A stretch of 64,000 nucleotides of DNA from Solobacterium moorei (GCF_036323475.1 NZ_AP028934.1:434001-498000), one strand, 5' to 3'. Positions 43,401 to 51,710 are shown, numbered from the stretch's first letter. The notes: a model not told the origin generated them from the letters alone. Numbers and translations: made by a program.

Positions 43401-43642
43401 TTGATGTAGAAAGTACGGATGGAAATGAGATTACATTCTCCCATGACAAGTTCTCGGTATATTATTTTGTGAAAATGAAGTCGGCACAAATTCCTTCTAC
43501 GCAATCACAACAAGAGTCACACCGACAAGTAAGTTCTGTAAAAACATCGGATTCTACATCTATAACATCCTTTGCGTTGTTATTTGTGGCAGGTCTTGCA
43601 ATGACACTCTATTTGTTCAAAACACGTTTACAAAAACACTAA
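40484..43642 (+). CDS. Large repeat-containing cell-surface protein
   Basis: The 1052-residue protein has a signal peptide (KILIAFIIVVISFQSSFVGKAAEE). Three related modules of about 80-110 residues follow (near 37-120, 165-258 and 290-380); the last two share the pattern AFNGGFYLDK...IIMNEP-x-D-G/D-A...DGKVY. They are separated by Pro/Glu/Thr linkers. Then come an Ig-like cadherin-type segment (SGTPKKIGKYPVKVNVKDAAGR), a strand-rich parallel-beta-helix-like part with many GNxxVxxGAxL turns (residues 560-860), and a C-terminal module. The end is VKTSDSTS, a hydrophobic segment and a basic tail, an anchor without a canonical LPxTG. Modules resemble DUF1533/hemoglobin-interacting domains only loosely. 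Adhesin or ligand capture is plausible. Confidence 0.75.
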   Translation: MKMVKNGIRKILIAFIIVVISFQSSFVGKAAEEPTIIDSGYSILGNTLKLNDAGYMSDIIGVSVNDKEYTKVDKKSDLIASEKYALLEDGNIGISSLKENDVVTIHFSSGDLKVTIKNPQSFFGIYDKSSVIFTKKNQETPKENTPEEEKPQPETTPKPKDNKVDLKLKDTYFLGQFEVQIEPQEYVNDITKLQIDGVDQQEKENKYQAFNGGFYLDKTNYKIIMNEPNDGAKLSLTMKDGKVYQYQYNKSTNKVGERLVLQNENSTKPAETPTPDTEKQPEENSRVVKLTDVSSFGDYKISVEPKEVINQITKIQINHAVQEEKTSKWLAFNGGYYLDKNNHTIIMNEPGDDALVSVTLKNGKVYHFKYVKSNKAGTRFVAQKDEEVNSTKILKVRIIGSFEGAIQGQKKYDAISGASTSTSVNKNSNVQVQAAEVESEDAVVPESAWKPLSQMKNLYADRKQFTIELSPESGMKAVYNVYDSSITLSGTPKKIGKYPVKVNVKDAAGRTASSNVLYFQVYGTNEKLEDHLKVENARKMKDGKYIWDMNPWVITEFTHDASQTVTVPKDIKAWYGSNTTGVYGKLGQAIEQGGQIKHTLVIPSGANLTMVNMIVNSSVRIVVEDGAKLNLKDTSIYGEIVVKKGGTFKMNHEVDHLGNAKFLTGAMINGQLILEDGATLEDSKIYSNANFLTDGNKAKKIDTPVVVAKGNVTIKGQVYIRGDESATGEYNGKKVGGQPALRIENGTVNVTENSTLGVYGGGRFATTSIGGNALELSNGEVTGKGKLVAIGGASTWGHAGNAVVGTGKITVKYAILNGGNAYGKGSTPGKSHEKGVELFDTTIGKATDGKVLTVSSENDQPLYWKSITDEVPSADAYFGTERISSNKKPETEKPMNPSKPEKKPAILHINSVEANLELNNVEKYEAYDIYFADEAGNEITVDEKKQVRVSLKTMSSEGVEIYHRKHDGSLEKIDVESTDGNEITFSHDKFSVYYFVKMKSAQIPSTQSQQESHRQVSSVKTSDSTSITSFALLFVAGLAMTLYLFKTRLQKH

Positions 43643-43651
43643 AAATAAATG

Positions 43652-43689
43652 AAAAGCTCAACCAAGATATACTCAATTGAGCTTTTTTT
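43652..43689 (+). terminator. Terminator after the surface-protein gene
   Basis: AAAAGCTCAA (43652-43661) pairs with TTGAGCTTTT (43677-43686), followed by T residues. Confidence 0.85.
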
Positions 43690-43762
43690 ATTAGGAAGAT
43701 ATGTTTCATATGATTTCTTTTATGTTTTGGTGTTACTATATTTCTATGGAAAAGGGGTTAAT

Positions 43763-44407
43763 ATGTTAAAACAAATTAAATGGAGATCTATTTTAGTCGG
43801 AATTGGATATATTATTGCTGGATTGTTGCTGATTGTTTATCCAGAGAGTAGCCGCAATCTTATTGCATATGTATTAGGAATTGCTCTTGTGGTATACGGT
43901 ATCGTATCTTTGACAACATATTTTGTAATTAACGTAAAGGATAGTTTACGCCGTAATGAATTTTCAATTGGAATTATGGCAATTACAGCTGGTCTTATCA
44001 TTATTTTTAAACAACAGATTTTGCTGGATATTATACCGGTACTATTAGGGCTTTTGATTATCGCAGATGGAATTGGTAAATTGCAAAATGCAGTTGTTGC
44101 AAAACGTATTGGTTCTTCGCAATATTTCACGTATATTGTTTTATCTGCAGTATCTATTGTTTTAGGCTTTGTTGTTATGTTCTTCTTAACAGGGGTACAA
44201 TTACAAAAAACTTTATTTGTCGTGATTGGTGTTAGTTTGGTTTATTGTGGTATTTCAGATATTTTTGTAATCTTATTTATTGCAGATAAATTTCATAAGT
44301 TTTTGAAGATCTTTGAAATAAATGGCAAAGTAATCGAAGCTGAAGTGGAAGAAAAACCAGTAGAAGAAACTGTCAAATCAAATACGGAAGAAGAGAAGTC
44401 AGAATAG
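43763..44407 (+). CDS. DUF308 (HdeD-like) membrane protein
   Basis: The 214-residue protein starts at MLKQIKWRSILVG after AAAAGGGG; upstream in-frame codons lie in the terminator. Six hydrophobic helices are visible between residues 10 and 175, with the DUF308 pattern GLLLIVYPESSRNLIAYVLGIALVVYGIVSL and IPVLLGLLIIADGIGKLQNA. The tail is acidic, rich in Glu and Lys. The family includes acid-stress HdeD; function here is unknown. Confidence 0.8.
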   Translation: MLKQIKWRSILVGIGYIIAGLLLIVYPESSRNLIAYVLGIALVVYGIVSLTTYFVINVKDSLRRNEFSIGIMAITAGLIIIFKQQILLDIIPVLLGLLIIADGIGKLQNAVVAKRIGSSQYFTYIVLSAVSIVLGFVVMFFLTGVQLQKTLFVVIGVSLVYCGISDIFVILFIADKFHKFLKIFEINGKVIEAEVEEKPVEETVKSNTEEEKSE

Positions 44408-44422
44408 CCTGACTTCTCATTT
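44393..44422 (+). terminator. Terminator after the DUF308 gene
   Basis: GAGAAGTCAG (44393-44402) pairs with CTGACTTCTC (44409-44418), followed by ATTTT. The stem overlaps the stop codon. Confidence 0.8.
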
Positions 44423-44465
44423 TCGATACAATCACTTAAAATAGATACATGGAGGAAGTGTTTTA

Positions 44466-45239
44466 ATGTTTAATGATTGGTTTAAAATTGGTCCTGTTAC
44501 TGTACATGGATATGGATTCATGATTGCAGTTGGTATATTGTTTGCGTTCTGGTTATCAGAACGTCTGGCAAAAAAACAAGGACTAGAATATGAAAAGATT
44601 GATGGAATGATTTTCTTTATCATTATCTTTGGGTTTATTGGAGCGAAGTTACTCTATATCTTTACGGTATGGGATTCATTTGTAAAGAATCCTGTTGTGA
44701 TTTTGAGTAATGAAGGATTTGTGGTCTATGGTGGTATTATCGCTGGTATTATTGCGGCGTGGATCTATTGTAAGTGGAAGAAGTGGGACTTTATGAAGTA
44801 CGCGAATGTACTAATGCCTGCGGTTTCACTTGGACAAGGCTTCGGACGTATCGGATGTTTCTTTGCCGGATGCTGTTATGGTATTCGTACAACAGCTTGG
44901 TATGGTGTAGAATTTCCGGCAGAGTCTCTTGGACCTGGTGCTGGTATCAAGGTTATTCCAACAGAGCTAATTTCTTCTGCTGGTAACTTCCTAATCTTTG
45001 CTTTCTTATTAAGAAACTTATTAAAGGGTAAGCATCCTGAAGATACAGCAGCGTGGTACTTAGTTCTTTATGGATTAGGTAGATTCTTAGTAGAATTCTT
45101 ACGTGGTGATTTAATCCGTGGACAAATTTGGATCTTCTCCACATCACAATTTATTTCAATTTTTGTATTCTTAGCAGGAGCGTTCTTGTTATGGTATAGA
45201 CAAAATCATTCAGATTTGAAAAAGGAGGTAGCCGCATGA
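44466..45239 (+). CDS. lgt: Prolipoprotein diacylglyceryl transferase
   Basis: The 257-residue membrane protein has the Lgt hallmarks: VHGYGFMIAVG (residues 13-23) with the essential His, GFIGAKLLYIF, NEGFVVYGGIIAG, and the signature GQGFGRIGCFFAGCCYG near residues 121-137 with the key Arg. The C-terminal FLVEFLRGD helix also matches. It transfers diacylglycerol from phosphatidylglycerol to the lipobox Cys of prolipoproteins, such as the BMP protein at 4838. It overlaps rpiB by 4 bp (ATGA). Confidence 0.95.
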   Translation: MFNDWFKIGPVTVHGYGFMIAVGILFAFWLSERLAKKQGLEYEKIDGMIFFIIIFGFIGAKLLYIFTVWDSFVKNPVVILSNEGFVVYGGIIAGIIAAWIYCKWKKWDFMKYANVLMPAVSLGQGFGRIGCFFAGCCYGIRTTAWYGVEFPAESLGPGAGIKVIPTELISSAGNFLIFAFLLRNLLKGKHPEDTAAWYLVLYGLGRFLVEFLRGDLIRGQIWIFSTSQFISIFVFLAGAFLLWYRQNHSDLKKEVAA

Positions 45240-45682
45240 GAATTGGTATTGCAAATGATCACGCATCCGTAGAGATGAAGAAGGAACTTGTTGCGTATCT
45301 TGAATCACAAGGACACGAAGTTATTAACTACGGTACAGATTTATCTGAAAGCACAGATTATCCTATCTGGGGTGAAAAGATATCAATGGCTGTTGTAAAT
45401 GGTGAAGTAGAGCGAGGCATCGCAATCTGCGGAACTGGTGTTGGAATCGGTATTGCATGTAATAAAGTAAGAGGTATTCGTGCATGTATCTGCTCTGAAC
45501 CATATAGTGCTAGATATTCAAGATTACATAACGATGCAAATATCATTGCCTTTGGTTCAAGAGTGATTGGAATCGAAACAGCAAAGATGCTTGTAGATGA
45601 ATTTGTGAATACTGCATTTGAAGGTGGACGTCATGAACGCAGAGTAAACATGGTGATGGACATCGAAGCGAGAAACTTTTAA
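45236..45682 (+). CDS. rpiB: Ribose-5-phosphate isomerase B
   Basis: The 148-residue RpiB/LacAB protein has IANDHASVEMKKEL (residues 4-17), YGTDLSESTDYPIWGEKIS, GIAICGTGVGIGIACNKVRGIRA with the active Cys, and HNDANIIAFGSRVIG. It interconverts ribose-5-phosphate and ribulose-5-phosphate. Translation is coupled to lgt. Pentose from nucleoside breakdown would pass through it, though it is far from that operon. Confidence 0.94.
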   Translation: MRIGIANDHASVEMKKELVAYLESQGHEVINYGTDLSESTDYPIWGEKISMAVVNGEVERGIAICGTGVGIGIACNKVRGIRACICSEPYSARYSRLHNDANIIAFGSRVIGIETAKMLVDEFVNTAFEGGRHERRVNMVMDIEARNF

Positions 45683-45738
45683 CCGGTGTGAATGCCGGTT
45701 TTTTTTATCTAAAAAAACCTTCACACTCGTGAAGGTTA
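45683..45738. terminator. Paired terminators between rpiB and ftsH
   Basis: AACCGG-N7-CCGGTT followed by a T run ends rpiB on the plus strand. AACCTTCAC and GTGAAGGTT (45717-45737), followed on the minus strand by seven T residues, ends ftsH. Confidence 0.85.
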
Positions 45739-47595
45739 GTGAACTGCTGGTAATTCAAAGTCTTCTTTCTTTTCAAGAATCTCCATGAATTCTTCACCAG
45801 TAATTGTTTCTTTTTGATATAAGAACTGTGCAATTCGATCAAGATCTGCTTTATACTCAGTTAAAAGTTGCTTTGCTTTTTCGTGTTGTTGTTTGACGAG
45901 TGCTACAACCTTTTGATCAATTGTTGAAGCTGTACCATCTGAACATGCAAGTGACGCATCACCACCGAGGTATTTGTTATTTACAGTTTCCATTGCGACC
46001 ATATCGAATTCATCACTCATACCGTAACGGGTAATCATTGCACGAGCAATCTTTGTTGCTTGTTCGATATCGTTGGAAGCACCTGTAGTAACTTGGCCAA
46101 ATTCAACTTCTTCTGCTGCACGACCACCTGTAAGTGTGGCGATACGGTTTTCTAATTCAGACTTTGTGTAAAGAGGATGGTTACCTTCTTCTATCTGCAT
46201 TGTATAACCTAAAGCACCACTAGTACGTGGGATGATTGTAATCTTCTGTACAGGTGCACTATGTGTTTGTAATGCCGCAACTAATGCATGCCCTACTTCG
46301 TGATACGCAACAACTAGTTTTTCTTTATCTGTTAGAATTGCATTCTTCTTTTGATAGCCCGCAATAACAACTTCAATACTTTCTTCTAAGTCTTTTTGAC
46401 TAACTGCATTTCTCTTTTCACGTACAGCGCGTAGAGCTGCTTCGTTGATGATATTTGCAAGTTCTGCACCAGATGCACCAGAAGCCATGCGTGCAACTAC
46501 ATTGTAATCAATGCCTGGTTCTGTCTTAACTTTCTTTGCGTGTACTTTTAAGATATCTTCACGACCTTGTAGATCAGGTAACTCAACTGGAACACGACGG
46601 TCAAATCTTCCTGGACGTAGTAGGGCAGGGTCTAGATTTTCAGGACGGTTCGTGGCTGCAAGAACGACAATACCATTATTACCTTCAAAGCCATCCATCT
46701 CTGTGAGTAACTGATTTAATGTTTGCTCACGCTCATCATTACCACCAAAGTTACCTACATTACGCTTACCACCAATTGCATCGATTTCATCGATAAATAC
46801 AATACATGGTGCTTTTTCTTTTGCGTCTTTGAATAAACTACGAACTTTGGAAGCACCCATACCTACGAACATCTCTACAAACTCTGAACCAGAGATAGAG
46901 AAGAATGGTACGTTTGATTCACCGGCAACTGCCTTTGCAAGCATGGTCTTACCTGTTCCTGGAGGACCAACTAGAAGAATACCCTTTGGCATAGTCGCAC
47001 CAATGGATTTGAACTGATTTGGATCATGTAGATAGTTAACAATTTCCTGTAGATTCTCTTTAGCTTCATCTTCACCAGCAACATCATGGAAGCGAATCGT
47101 TGTCTTATCTTTATCGTAAACACGAGCATTTGACTTACCTAGATTGAACATACCGCCTAGACCGCTACCTCCAAGTGGAGAATTTTTACCGCCACCTTGC
47201 ATTGTACGGTTGATATAGCGCATTAACATTACCGCAATGATGATTGGAAGAATCCAACCAAAGAAGATGTTCATAAATATAGAACCCTGTTGTACACGTG
47301 TACCAGAGAACTTCACATTATGATTTTCGAGACGATCAACCAAATCAGGATCATTTACTTTTACAGTAGAGTATACTGTATCACCATCTTTGAGCTTATA
47401 TGTAATCTGAGAAGACTCAATCGTCACCTCATCAATTTTGTCATCGGTGGTTTGTTGAATAAATGTACTATACGGAACTTCTTCAATTTGTGCCTGCTGA
47501 AGTACAGGTCGTAAAACCAAGTTGAGTAATACTAATACAATTGCGACAAATGCATAGTAGTACACAAGAGGTTTTTTCTTCTTGTTATCATTCAT
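45736..47595 (-). CDS. ftsH: ATP-dependent zinc metalloprotease FtsH
   Basis: The 619-residue protein starts at [16 protein letters not shown] after AAAGGAG. Two membrane helices (residues 9-27 and about 110-128) flank an extracellular loop. The AAA domain has Walker [10 protein letters not shown], Walker [13 protein letters not shown] and the [16 protein letters not shown]. The protease domain has the zinc motif HEVGH (HEAGH is more usual) and a downstream metal-ligand region. It degrades unstable membrane and cytosolic proteins. A CIRCE-like site overlaps the promoter. Confidence 0.95.
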   Translation of the reverse strand: MNDNKKKKPLVYYYAFVAIVLVLLNLVLRPVLQQAQIEEVPYSTFIQQTTDDKIDEVTIESSQITYKLKDGDTVYSTVKVNDPDLVDRLENHNVKFSGTRVQQGSIFMNIFFGWILPIIIAVMLMRYINRTMQGGGKNSPLGGSGLGGMFNLGKSNARVYDKDKTTIRFHDVAGEDEAKENLQEIVNYLHDPNQFKSIGATMPKGILLVGPPGTGKTMLAKAVAGESNVPFFSISGSEFVEMFVGMGASKVRSLFKDAKEKAPCIVFIDEIDAIGGKRNVGNFGGNDEREQTLNQLLTEMDGFEGNNGIVVLAATNRPENLDPALLRPGRFDRRVPVELPDLQGREDILKVHAKKVKTEPGIDYNVVARMASGASGAELANIINEAALRAVREKRNAVSQKDLEESIEVVIAGYQKKNAILTDKEKLVVAYHEVGHALVAALQTHSAPVQKITIIPRTSGALGYTMQIEEGNHPLYTKSELENRIATLTGGRAAEEVEFGQVTTGASNDIEQATKIARAMITRYGMSDEFDMVAMETVNNKYLGGDASLACSDGTASTIDQKVVALVKQQHEKAKQLLTEYKADLDRIAQFLYQKETITGEEFMEILEKKEDFELPAVH

Positions 47596-47621
47596 ATATA
47601 AAACTCCTTTCGGATAAAAAG

Positions 47622-47651
47622 ATTTTAGCACATTCATATACAGAGTGCTAA
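47622..47651 (-). promoter_or_regulatory. CIRCE-like HrcA operator overlapping the ftsH promoter
   Basis: TTAGCACAT (47625-47633), 9 bp, then GAGTGCTAA (47643-47651) match the CIRCE palindrome at 16 of 18 arm positions. On the minus strand a promoter TTAGCA-18 bp-TAAAAT lies within it (47651-47622). HrcA binding would block ftsH transcription, with release on heat or folding stress (inference). Confidence 0.75.
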
Positions 47652-47879
47652 TAAAATGCTGTGTGAATTTATGTGAAATAAAAAATGCTGTAGTATTTAA
47701 CTATAAGATATGAACGAAATTTCTTACAGTAGAGGAAGATAAAGTGCGGGTAATTATTTTATATACTGATATTTTCACTGTGATTTTAATTGCAATGATA
47801 TATGTAAATTGAATAGTAAAATAAACATAATACTCATCAAATAATATATGCCAAAGAAACAGAGAGGAGTGGTAATGAT

Positions 47880-48147
47880 CTTTGGAAAAAGTTTATGCTA
47901 GTGTAGTAGGTGGAGATATGGGGAAAGCATGTTACATATCAAGATTGAAAGGCATGAGTCATATATTGGGTTTGCTACTCGTAATTTTGATGCAGTATAC
48001 TTTTATCGTGGATTAGGATATGACGTCTTGAATACAATTACGATTAGAAAAGATTTTCATCCAGAGCAATTGGAACAGATTTCCAAAGAATATGTTCTTA
48101 AACAAGATTTTGTTGTTCGAAGAATTAAGAGAAAAAATAGCAATTAA
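47880..48147 (+). pseudogene. Broken GNAT acetyltransferase fragment
   Basis: After GAGAGGAG, one frame reads TTG-start EKVYASVVGGDMGKACYISRLKG. Another frame from 47929 reads the typical GNAT C-terminal tail ATRNFDAVYFYRGLGYDVLNTITIRKDF and continues to a stop at 48147. The acetyl-CoA-binding helix is missing between them. A frameshifted and internally deleted acetyltransferase is the simplest reading. The 230 bp before it (47652-47879) hold no gene I can support. Confidence 0.5.
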
Positions 48148-48202
48148 GTAGTACAAAAATATATAAAACTAGAGTTTAAATCTTTTATGGAAGGGAGATT
48201 AT

Positions 48203-48946
48203 ATGAAAATAGATGCTAGAGAAATCAAAAAAATAACATATGATTATTATTCTTGCTTCTGTGGAGCAGATATAAGTAATTTTGAACATGGTATACAGTT
48301 TGTTTGTACCGATGAAAGAAGTCTTATATTAAAAGGATTTGGATGTAAATACTCGATATATATCTTGTGTAAAGGAGATGCTTGTATCGTAGCTTATTCA
48401 CCTAAATACCAATCTTATTTTGATGAACTTACGAAACTAACAGATGCTAGGGAATTGATTACTACAATCAACCAGTCTTATCCTTTAAAAGCATACCAAT
48501 TAATGGAGTTTGTAAAAGAACGTGTTTTTGATTATAAAGATGCAAGAATGCTGAAAAGAGACGATTATCCACTGTTTGAGACTTTTTTCAAAAAAGCGTA
48601 TCCATCAGTTTCTGAAATAGATTGGCTCAAAGGCTATTTGGAAGAAAAAGTGGATAAAGAGTTTTTCTTTGGGTATATCAATGATGATGGACTTGTAGCT
48701 GCATGTGATGCTCTAGATATGCCGTATATGGATGGGTATATTCAACATACGGGAATAATAACTTTGCCCGAATATAGAAAAAAGGGCTATGCCAAATTAT
48801 GCACAGCGTTAGCAACGCATCACCATATTCAATCAGGTATTGTTCCTCAATGGGAATGTACTTTAGGTAACGTTGCATCGATTGAGCTAGCAAAATCAAT
48901 CGGTTATAAAGAGTTTGCACAAGCATTTATCTTTGAGGAATCGTGA
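48203..48946 (+). CDS. GNAT-family N-acetyltransferase
   Basis: The 247-residue protein has a good ribosome site (GGAAGGGAG). The acetyl-CoA-binding motif A is in the C-terminal third: TGIITLPEYRKKGYAKLCTALATHH (R-x-x-G-Y/A), followed by WECTLGNVASIELAKSIGYKEF, the classic motif B tail. The N-terminal 120 residues form a variable domain. Substrate unknown. Confidence 0.85.
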   Translation: MKIDAREIKKITYDYYSCFCGADISNFEHGIQFVCTDERSLILKGFGCKYSIYILCKGDACIVAYSPKYQSYFDELTKLTDARELITTINQSYPLKAYQLMEFVKERVFDYKDARMLKRDDYPLFETFFKKAYPSVSEIDWLKGYLEEKVDKEFFFGYINDDGLVAACDALDMPYMDGYIQHTGIITLPEYRKKGYAKLCTALATHHHIQSGIVPQWECTLGNVASIELAKSIGYKEFAQAFIFEES

Positions 48947-48980
48947 ATCAAAAAGACTATATAAATGAAGGAAAAGGGAA

Positions 48981-49580
48981 ATGAAAGTTTATCATTCTAG
49001 TGATACTGCTCAAGTTGAAACTAGACTAATCAACGATTACAAAAAGAATATAGAACTTGTAAGACCGTTTGTTATAGCATTGAAACAAAACAAGGAATGT
49101 TTTTTTAATCTTTGTTTATCTGGTCAATACATACGGGCTGTATTAGGAAAGTTCAACATGAAGAATATGGATACCTATTTTGTAAAATGGGCAAGTGAAG
49201 GAATCTTTGAATATGTAAGACAGAATGAATTTCCTGAGTTTCCAAATCGTATTGAAAGCAATTATTTCTTTGATTCAATTGAGAGTAGTAAACGTCTATT
49301 TGAAGAAGATTGGGGAGAAGCAGACCAAGAAGAAAGAGATAAGATTCGTTTATTTGAAGTAGAACTTAGAGATGATAATCCGGCTCTTTTTGATATGAAC
49401 TGGTTTGATGAAGCTTTTGAAGTGATATATGAACTAGAAAGTTTAAATCAGATTGATACTGCCATAGAATATGCAAGAAACTATTTTGGCGGTAAGCAAA
49501 GTGAGAATTATAGGTTTGAGATTGTGAGTAATAAAGAAGCAGTAATCATAAATGACATTACTGAGAAACTAGAAAAATAA
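48981..49580 (+). CDS. Protein of unknown function (199 aa)
   Basis: The 199-residue acidic soluble protein begins MKVYHSSDTAQVETRLIND after GGAAAAGGG. It is mostly helical, with many aromatic residues (YFVKWASEGIFEYVRQNEFPEFPNRIE). The MKVYHSS start recalls DUF2441-like proteins, but I cannot confirm that. No membrane segment. It follows the GNAT gene by 34 bp and may share its transcript. Confidence 0.6.
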   Translation: MKVYHSSDTAQVETRLINDYKKNIELVRPFVIALKQNKECFFNLCLSGQYIRAVLGKFNMKNMDTYFVKWASEGIFEYVRQNEFPEFPNRIESNYFFDSIESSKRLFEEDWGEADQEERDKIRLFEVELRDDNPALFDMNWFDEAFEVIYELESLNQIDTAIEYARNYFGGKQSENYRFEIVSNKEAVIINDITEKLEK

Positions 49581-49766
49581 AAAACGCCTAAAGCGATTTA
49601 TGTAAATGGTCCTCATCTATATAGTGGGCTGAATATATATCAAATTCATGATTGGTAAGTTTCAAAAGTAGGGTAGAATATTTGCTATTAAAAATAGCTA
49701 AGTTTGTTTTAGGAGGCAAAGGATATATAGTAGATTTGTACCTAGTTATTCTTGGGAGGTGATACC

Positions 49767-50453
49767 ATGAAAGTAACATACTTAAATCATAGCGGTGTTT
49801 TGGTGGAATTCAAAGACCACTATTGTATTTTTGACTATTACAGGGGTGAACTACCGCTTCTCGATAAAAAGAAGGAAGTGATTGTCTTTTGTAGCCACTG
49901 TCACGAGGATCACTATAATCCGTTGATTTTTGACCTTCTTGATGAAAGAGGGCTGAACTATCGGGCAGTGCTGGCAAATGACATAAGCGATGAAAAGAGA
50001 CTGATGAATATAAAGCATAGCTTTGTTGAACCTGATCAATGCTACCAGTTTGCTGATGAGATTCAAGTTGAGACCTTACTTTCAAACGATAGTGGTGTCG
50101 CCTTCATTGTGAGTGCCGATAAAGGGATTATTTACCATGGTGGCGATTTAAACGATTGGTATTGGGAAGGGGAACCGGAAGAGGATAACCAAAAGCTTCG
50201 CGCAATCTATCACGCGGAGATTGGAAAAATTAAGGGCAGACATTTTGACCTTGCCTTTGTTCCTCTTGACCCAAGACTGGAAGCACACTACGCTGACGGA
50301 ATACTATATTTTCTAGAAAATGTGGACTGTGATGCTGTTTTTCCAATCCATTACTGGGGAGATTCTAATGTGATTCATCGCTTTATCACAGAATACCCAC
50401 AATATCAGTCCCGTATCAAAAACACCGAGACAGCGAAAGGAGAAGAGATATGA
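49767..50453 (+). CDS. MBL-fold metallo-hydrolase
   Basis: The 228-residue protein starts at the ATG after GGGAGGTGATACC. It shows the UlaG-like MBL fold: YLNHSGVLVEFKDHYCIFDYY, the metal motif SHCHEDHYNP (residues 48-57, H-x-H-x-D-H-like), GGDLNDWY and FPIHYWGD, with metal-binding His and Asp in order. Substrate unknown. It overlaps the downstream VOC protein gene by 4 bp. Confidence 0.85.
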   Translation: MKVTYLNHSGVLVEFKDHYCIFDYYRGELPLLDKKKEVIVFCSHCHEDHYNPLIFDLLDERGLNYRAVLANDISDEKRLMNIKHSFVEPDQCYQFADEIQVETLLSNDSGVAFIVSADKGIIYHGGDLNDWYWEGEPEEDNQKLRAIYHAEIGKIKGRHFDLAFVPLDPRLEAHYADGILYFLENVDCDAVFPIHYWGDSNVIHRFITEYPQYQSRIKNTETAKGEEI

Positions 50454-50806
50454 GATTTAAGATGATTCATGAGAATTTAAATGTATCCGATTTGGAGAAA
50501 TCCATCCGCTTCTATAACGAAGCACTTGGCTTAAATGAGGTAAGACGAAAGACAAGTGATGACTTTATCATTGAGTATTTAAAGAGTGAGGTTGGCGAGT
50601 TTGAGTTGGAGCTCACATGGTTAAAAAATCATCCTCAGCCATATGACTTGGGTGAGTGTGAATTCCATCTCGCATTTTGGGCAGATGATTTTGAAGCTGC
50701 ACACAAAAAGCATAAAGAGATGGGTTGCATTTGTTTCGAAAATGAGACAATGGGCATCTACTTTATTGAAGATCCAGATGGATACTGGCTCGAGATTTTA
50801 CCGTAA
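50450..50806 (+). CDS. Glyoxalase-type VOC family protein
   Basis: The 118-residue protein matches lactoylglutathione lyase-like proteins: MIHENLNVSDLEKSIRFYNEALGL (residues 4-27, first metal His), ECEFHLAFWADDFEAAHK (second His), and IYFIEDPDGYWLEILP with the C-terminal metal Glu. A methylglyoxal-detoxifying role alongside the coupled MBL hydrolase (glyoxalase II-like fold) is tempting but unproven. Confidence 0.85.
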   Translation: MRFKMIHENLNVSDLEKSIRFYNEALGLNEVRRKTSDDFIIEYLKSEVGEFELELTWLKNHPQPYDLGECEFHLAFWADDFEAAHKKHKEMGCICFENETMGIYFIEDPDGYWLEILP

Positions 50807-50812
50807 TGTGAT

Positions 50813-50872
50813 AAGAGGCTGTATGCTTCAAGTAAATCTAGAAAATTTACTTAAGGTATACAGCCTCTTTGT
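50813..50872 (+). terminator. Terminator after the VOC gene
   Basis: AAGAGGCTGTAT (50813-50824) pairs with ATACAGCCTCTT (50858-50869), with an inner AAGTAAAT/ATTTACTT stem, followed by TT. Confidence 0.85.
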
Positions 50873-50878
50873 TGTCTA

Positions 50879-50923
50879 TGGCGTCCTCGATGCGATTTGA
50901 ACGCACGACCTACTGCTTAGGAG
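50879..50923 (-). pseudogene. 3' fragment of tRNA-Arg(CCT), element attachment site
   Basis: On the minus strand the last 45 nt read from CTCCTAA through GCAG, a T arm with GTTCAAAT, acceptor CGAGGAC, G and CCA. This is a normal tRNA-Arg(CCT) 3' half. The bases before CTCCTAA do not complete the anticodon stem, so the 5' half has been displaced. It is followed at once by the element with its integrase. This fits integration into a tRNA 3' end, with the intact gene expected at the far end. Confidence 0.75.
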
Positions 50924-50980
50924 TAGACCCGATACGACATCGGGAAGTGGCATCTAATGCTTAAAAATGCTTGGAAATAC

Positions 50981-50992
50981 AAGGTTTTTCAG
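50981..50992 (+). repeat. Integrase arm-type repeat, copy 1
   Basis: AAGGTTTTTCAG recurs at 51262-51273. Paired direct repeats between an att core and int are typical arm sites of tyrosine recombinases. Confidence 0.55.
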
Positions 50993-51261
50993 CATTTCAA
51001 ATCCCATCTGATACTACGCTGTGATAGCTAATTCAGAGGGATTTTACACCGTCCGATTGGCTCGAAATTAGCAAGTCTTTCGATTTTTGGTGGACGTTGC
51101 AAGTGCAAGTAAATGTCACTATGTAACTTCTCGTGATGCGAAATGATAGGAAATCCTATTCATTCTCGTGTGAGGGTGCGGGTGTCCTTAGACACAGATT
51201 TCAGTCTGTTTTATATATCATTTCAAAATGAATTTTTCAACCAGAATTATTAAGAATTTCA

Positions 51262-51273
51262 AAGGTTTTTCAG
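51262..51273 (+). repeat. Integrase arm-type repeat, copy 2
   Basis: AAGGTTTTTCAG, same orientation as 50981-50992. The 50930-51310 stretch between att and the first gene has no gene. It also carries a short hairpin AGACCCG-CCGAAG-CAGGTCT with a T run near 51296-51320. Confidence 0.55.
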
Positions 51274-51319
51274 ACTCAATGATTCTATGTAATTTAGACC
51301 CGCCGAAGCAGGTCTTTTT

Positions 51320-51625
51320 TTATTTCAGCATAATCTCTCTATCCTCAGCGCCGAGCATATAAGCACCCTTGGCAAAAGCATCCCTTGCAAGAAGCTCTGC
51401 TACATCAACCCTATCGAACAGCATCCATATTTCTTTCTCTTTCGGAGTCAGTTCATGGCTATGGTCAAACAAATGCTCAAGTCCCAATCCTTCAAGCAAT
51501 GCCGACTTTGCTGCTTTGTATTCCTCAGCTCTGCCAACATATTCGTCGTTCCTTTCCTTGGAAAATGCCTCGATATTGTCAGCTCTCAGATGCTCGTAAT
51601 ACTCGTCCATAAAGATTCTATCCAT
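51320..51625 (-). CDS. Small helical protein of unknown function (101 aa)
   Basis: The 101-residue protein starts at MDRIFMDEYYEHLRA after GGAGG; an upstream in-frame ATG has no site. It is acidic and all-helical (EEYKAAKSALLEGLGLEHLFDHSHELTPKEKEIW...). Similar small proteins often lie beside integrases in Clostridia elements, but the function is not known. It lies between the att arm repeats and int. Confidence 0.7.
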   Translation of the reverse strand: MDRIFMDEYYEHLRADNIEAFSKERNDEYVGRAEEYKAAKSALLEGLGLEHLFDHSHELTPKEKEIWMLFDRVDVAELLARDAFAKGAYMLGAEDREIMLK

Positions 51626-51652
51626 ACTCGTTGACCTCCATAACAAAAAAAT

Positions 51653-51703
51653 AAGGGCAGACCCTTTTACAGCTATTGTAGCTATGTAAAAGGATCTGCC
51701 CTT
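51653..51703 (-). terminator. Integrase terminator
   Basis: The 19-bp stem (51653-51671 with 51685-51703, one or two mismatches, AAGGGCAGA/TCTGCCCTT core) precedes a run of seven T residues on the minus strand, just after the integrase stop. Confidence 0.85.
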
Positions 51704-51710
51704 GCAGTTA

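Noticed and set aside
43496-43642. Classical LPxTG sorting signal
   Set aside because: Only VKTSDSTS precedes the hydrophobic segment; no LPxTG or close variant is present.
50879-50960. Intact tRNA at the end of the VOC gene
   Set aside because: Only the 3' half folds; no D arm, acceptor 5' strand or anticodon 5' stem is present.
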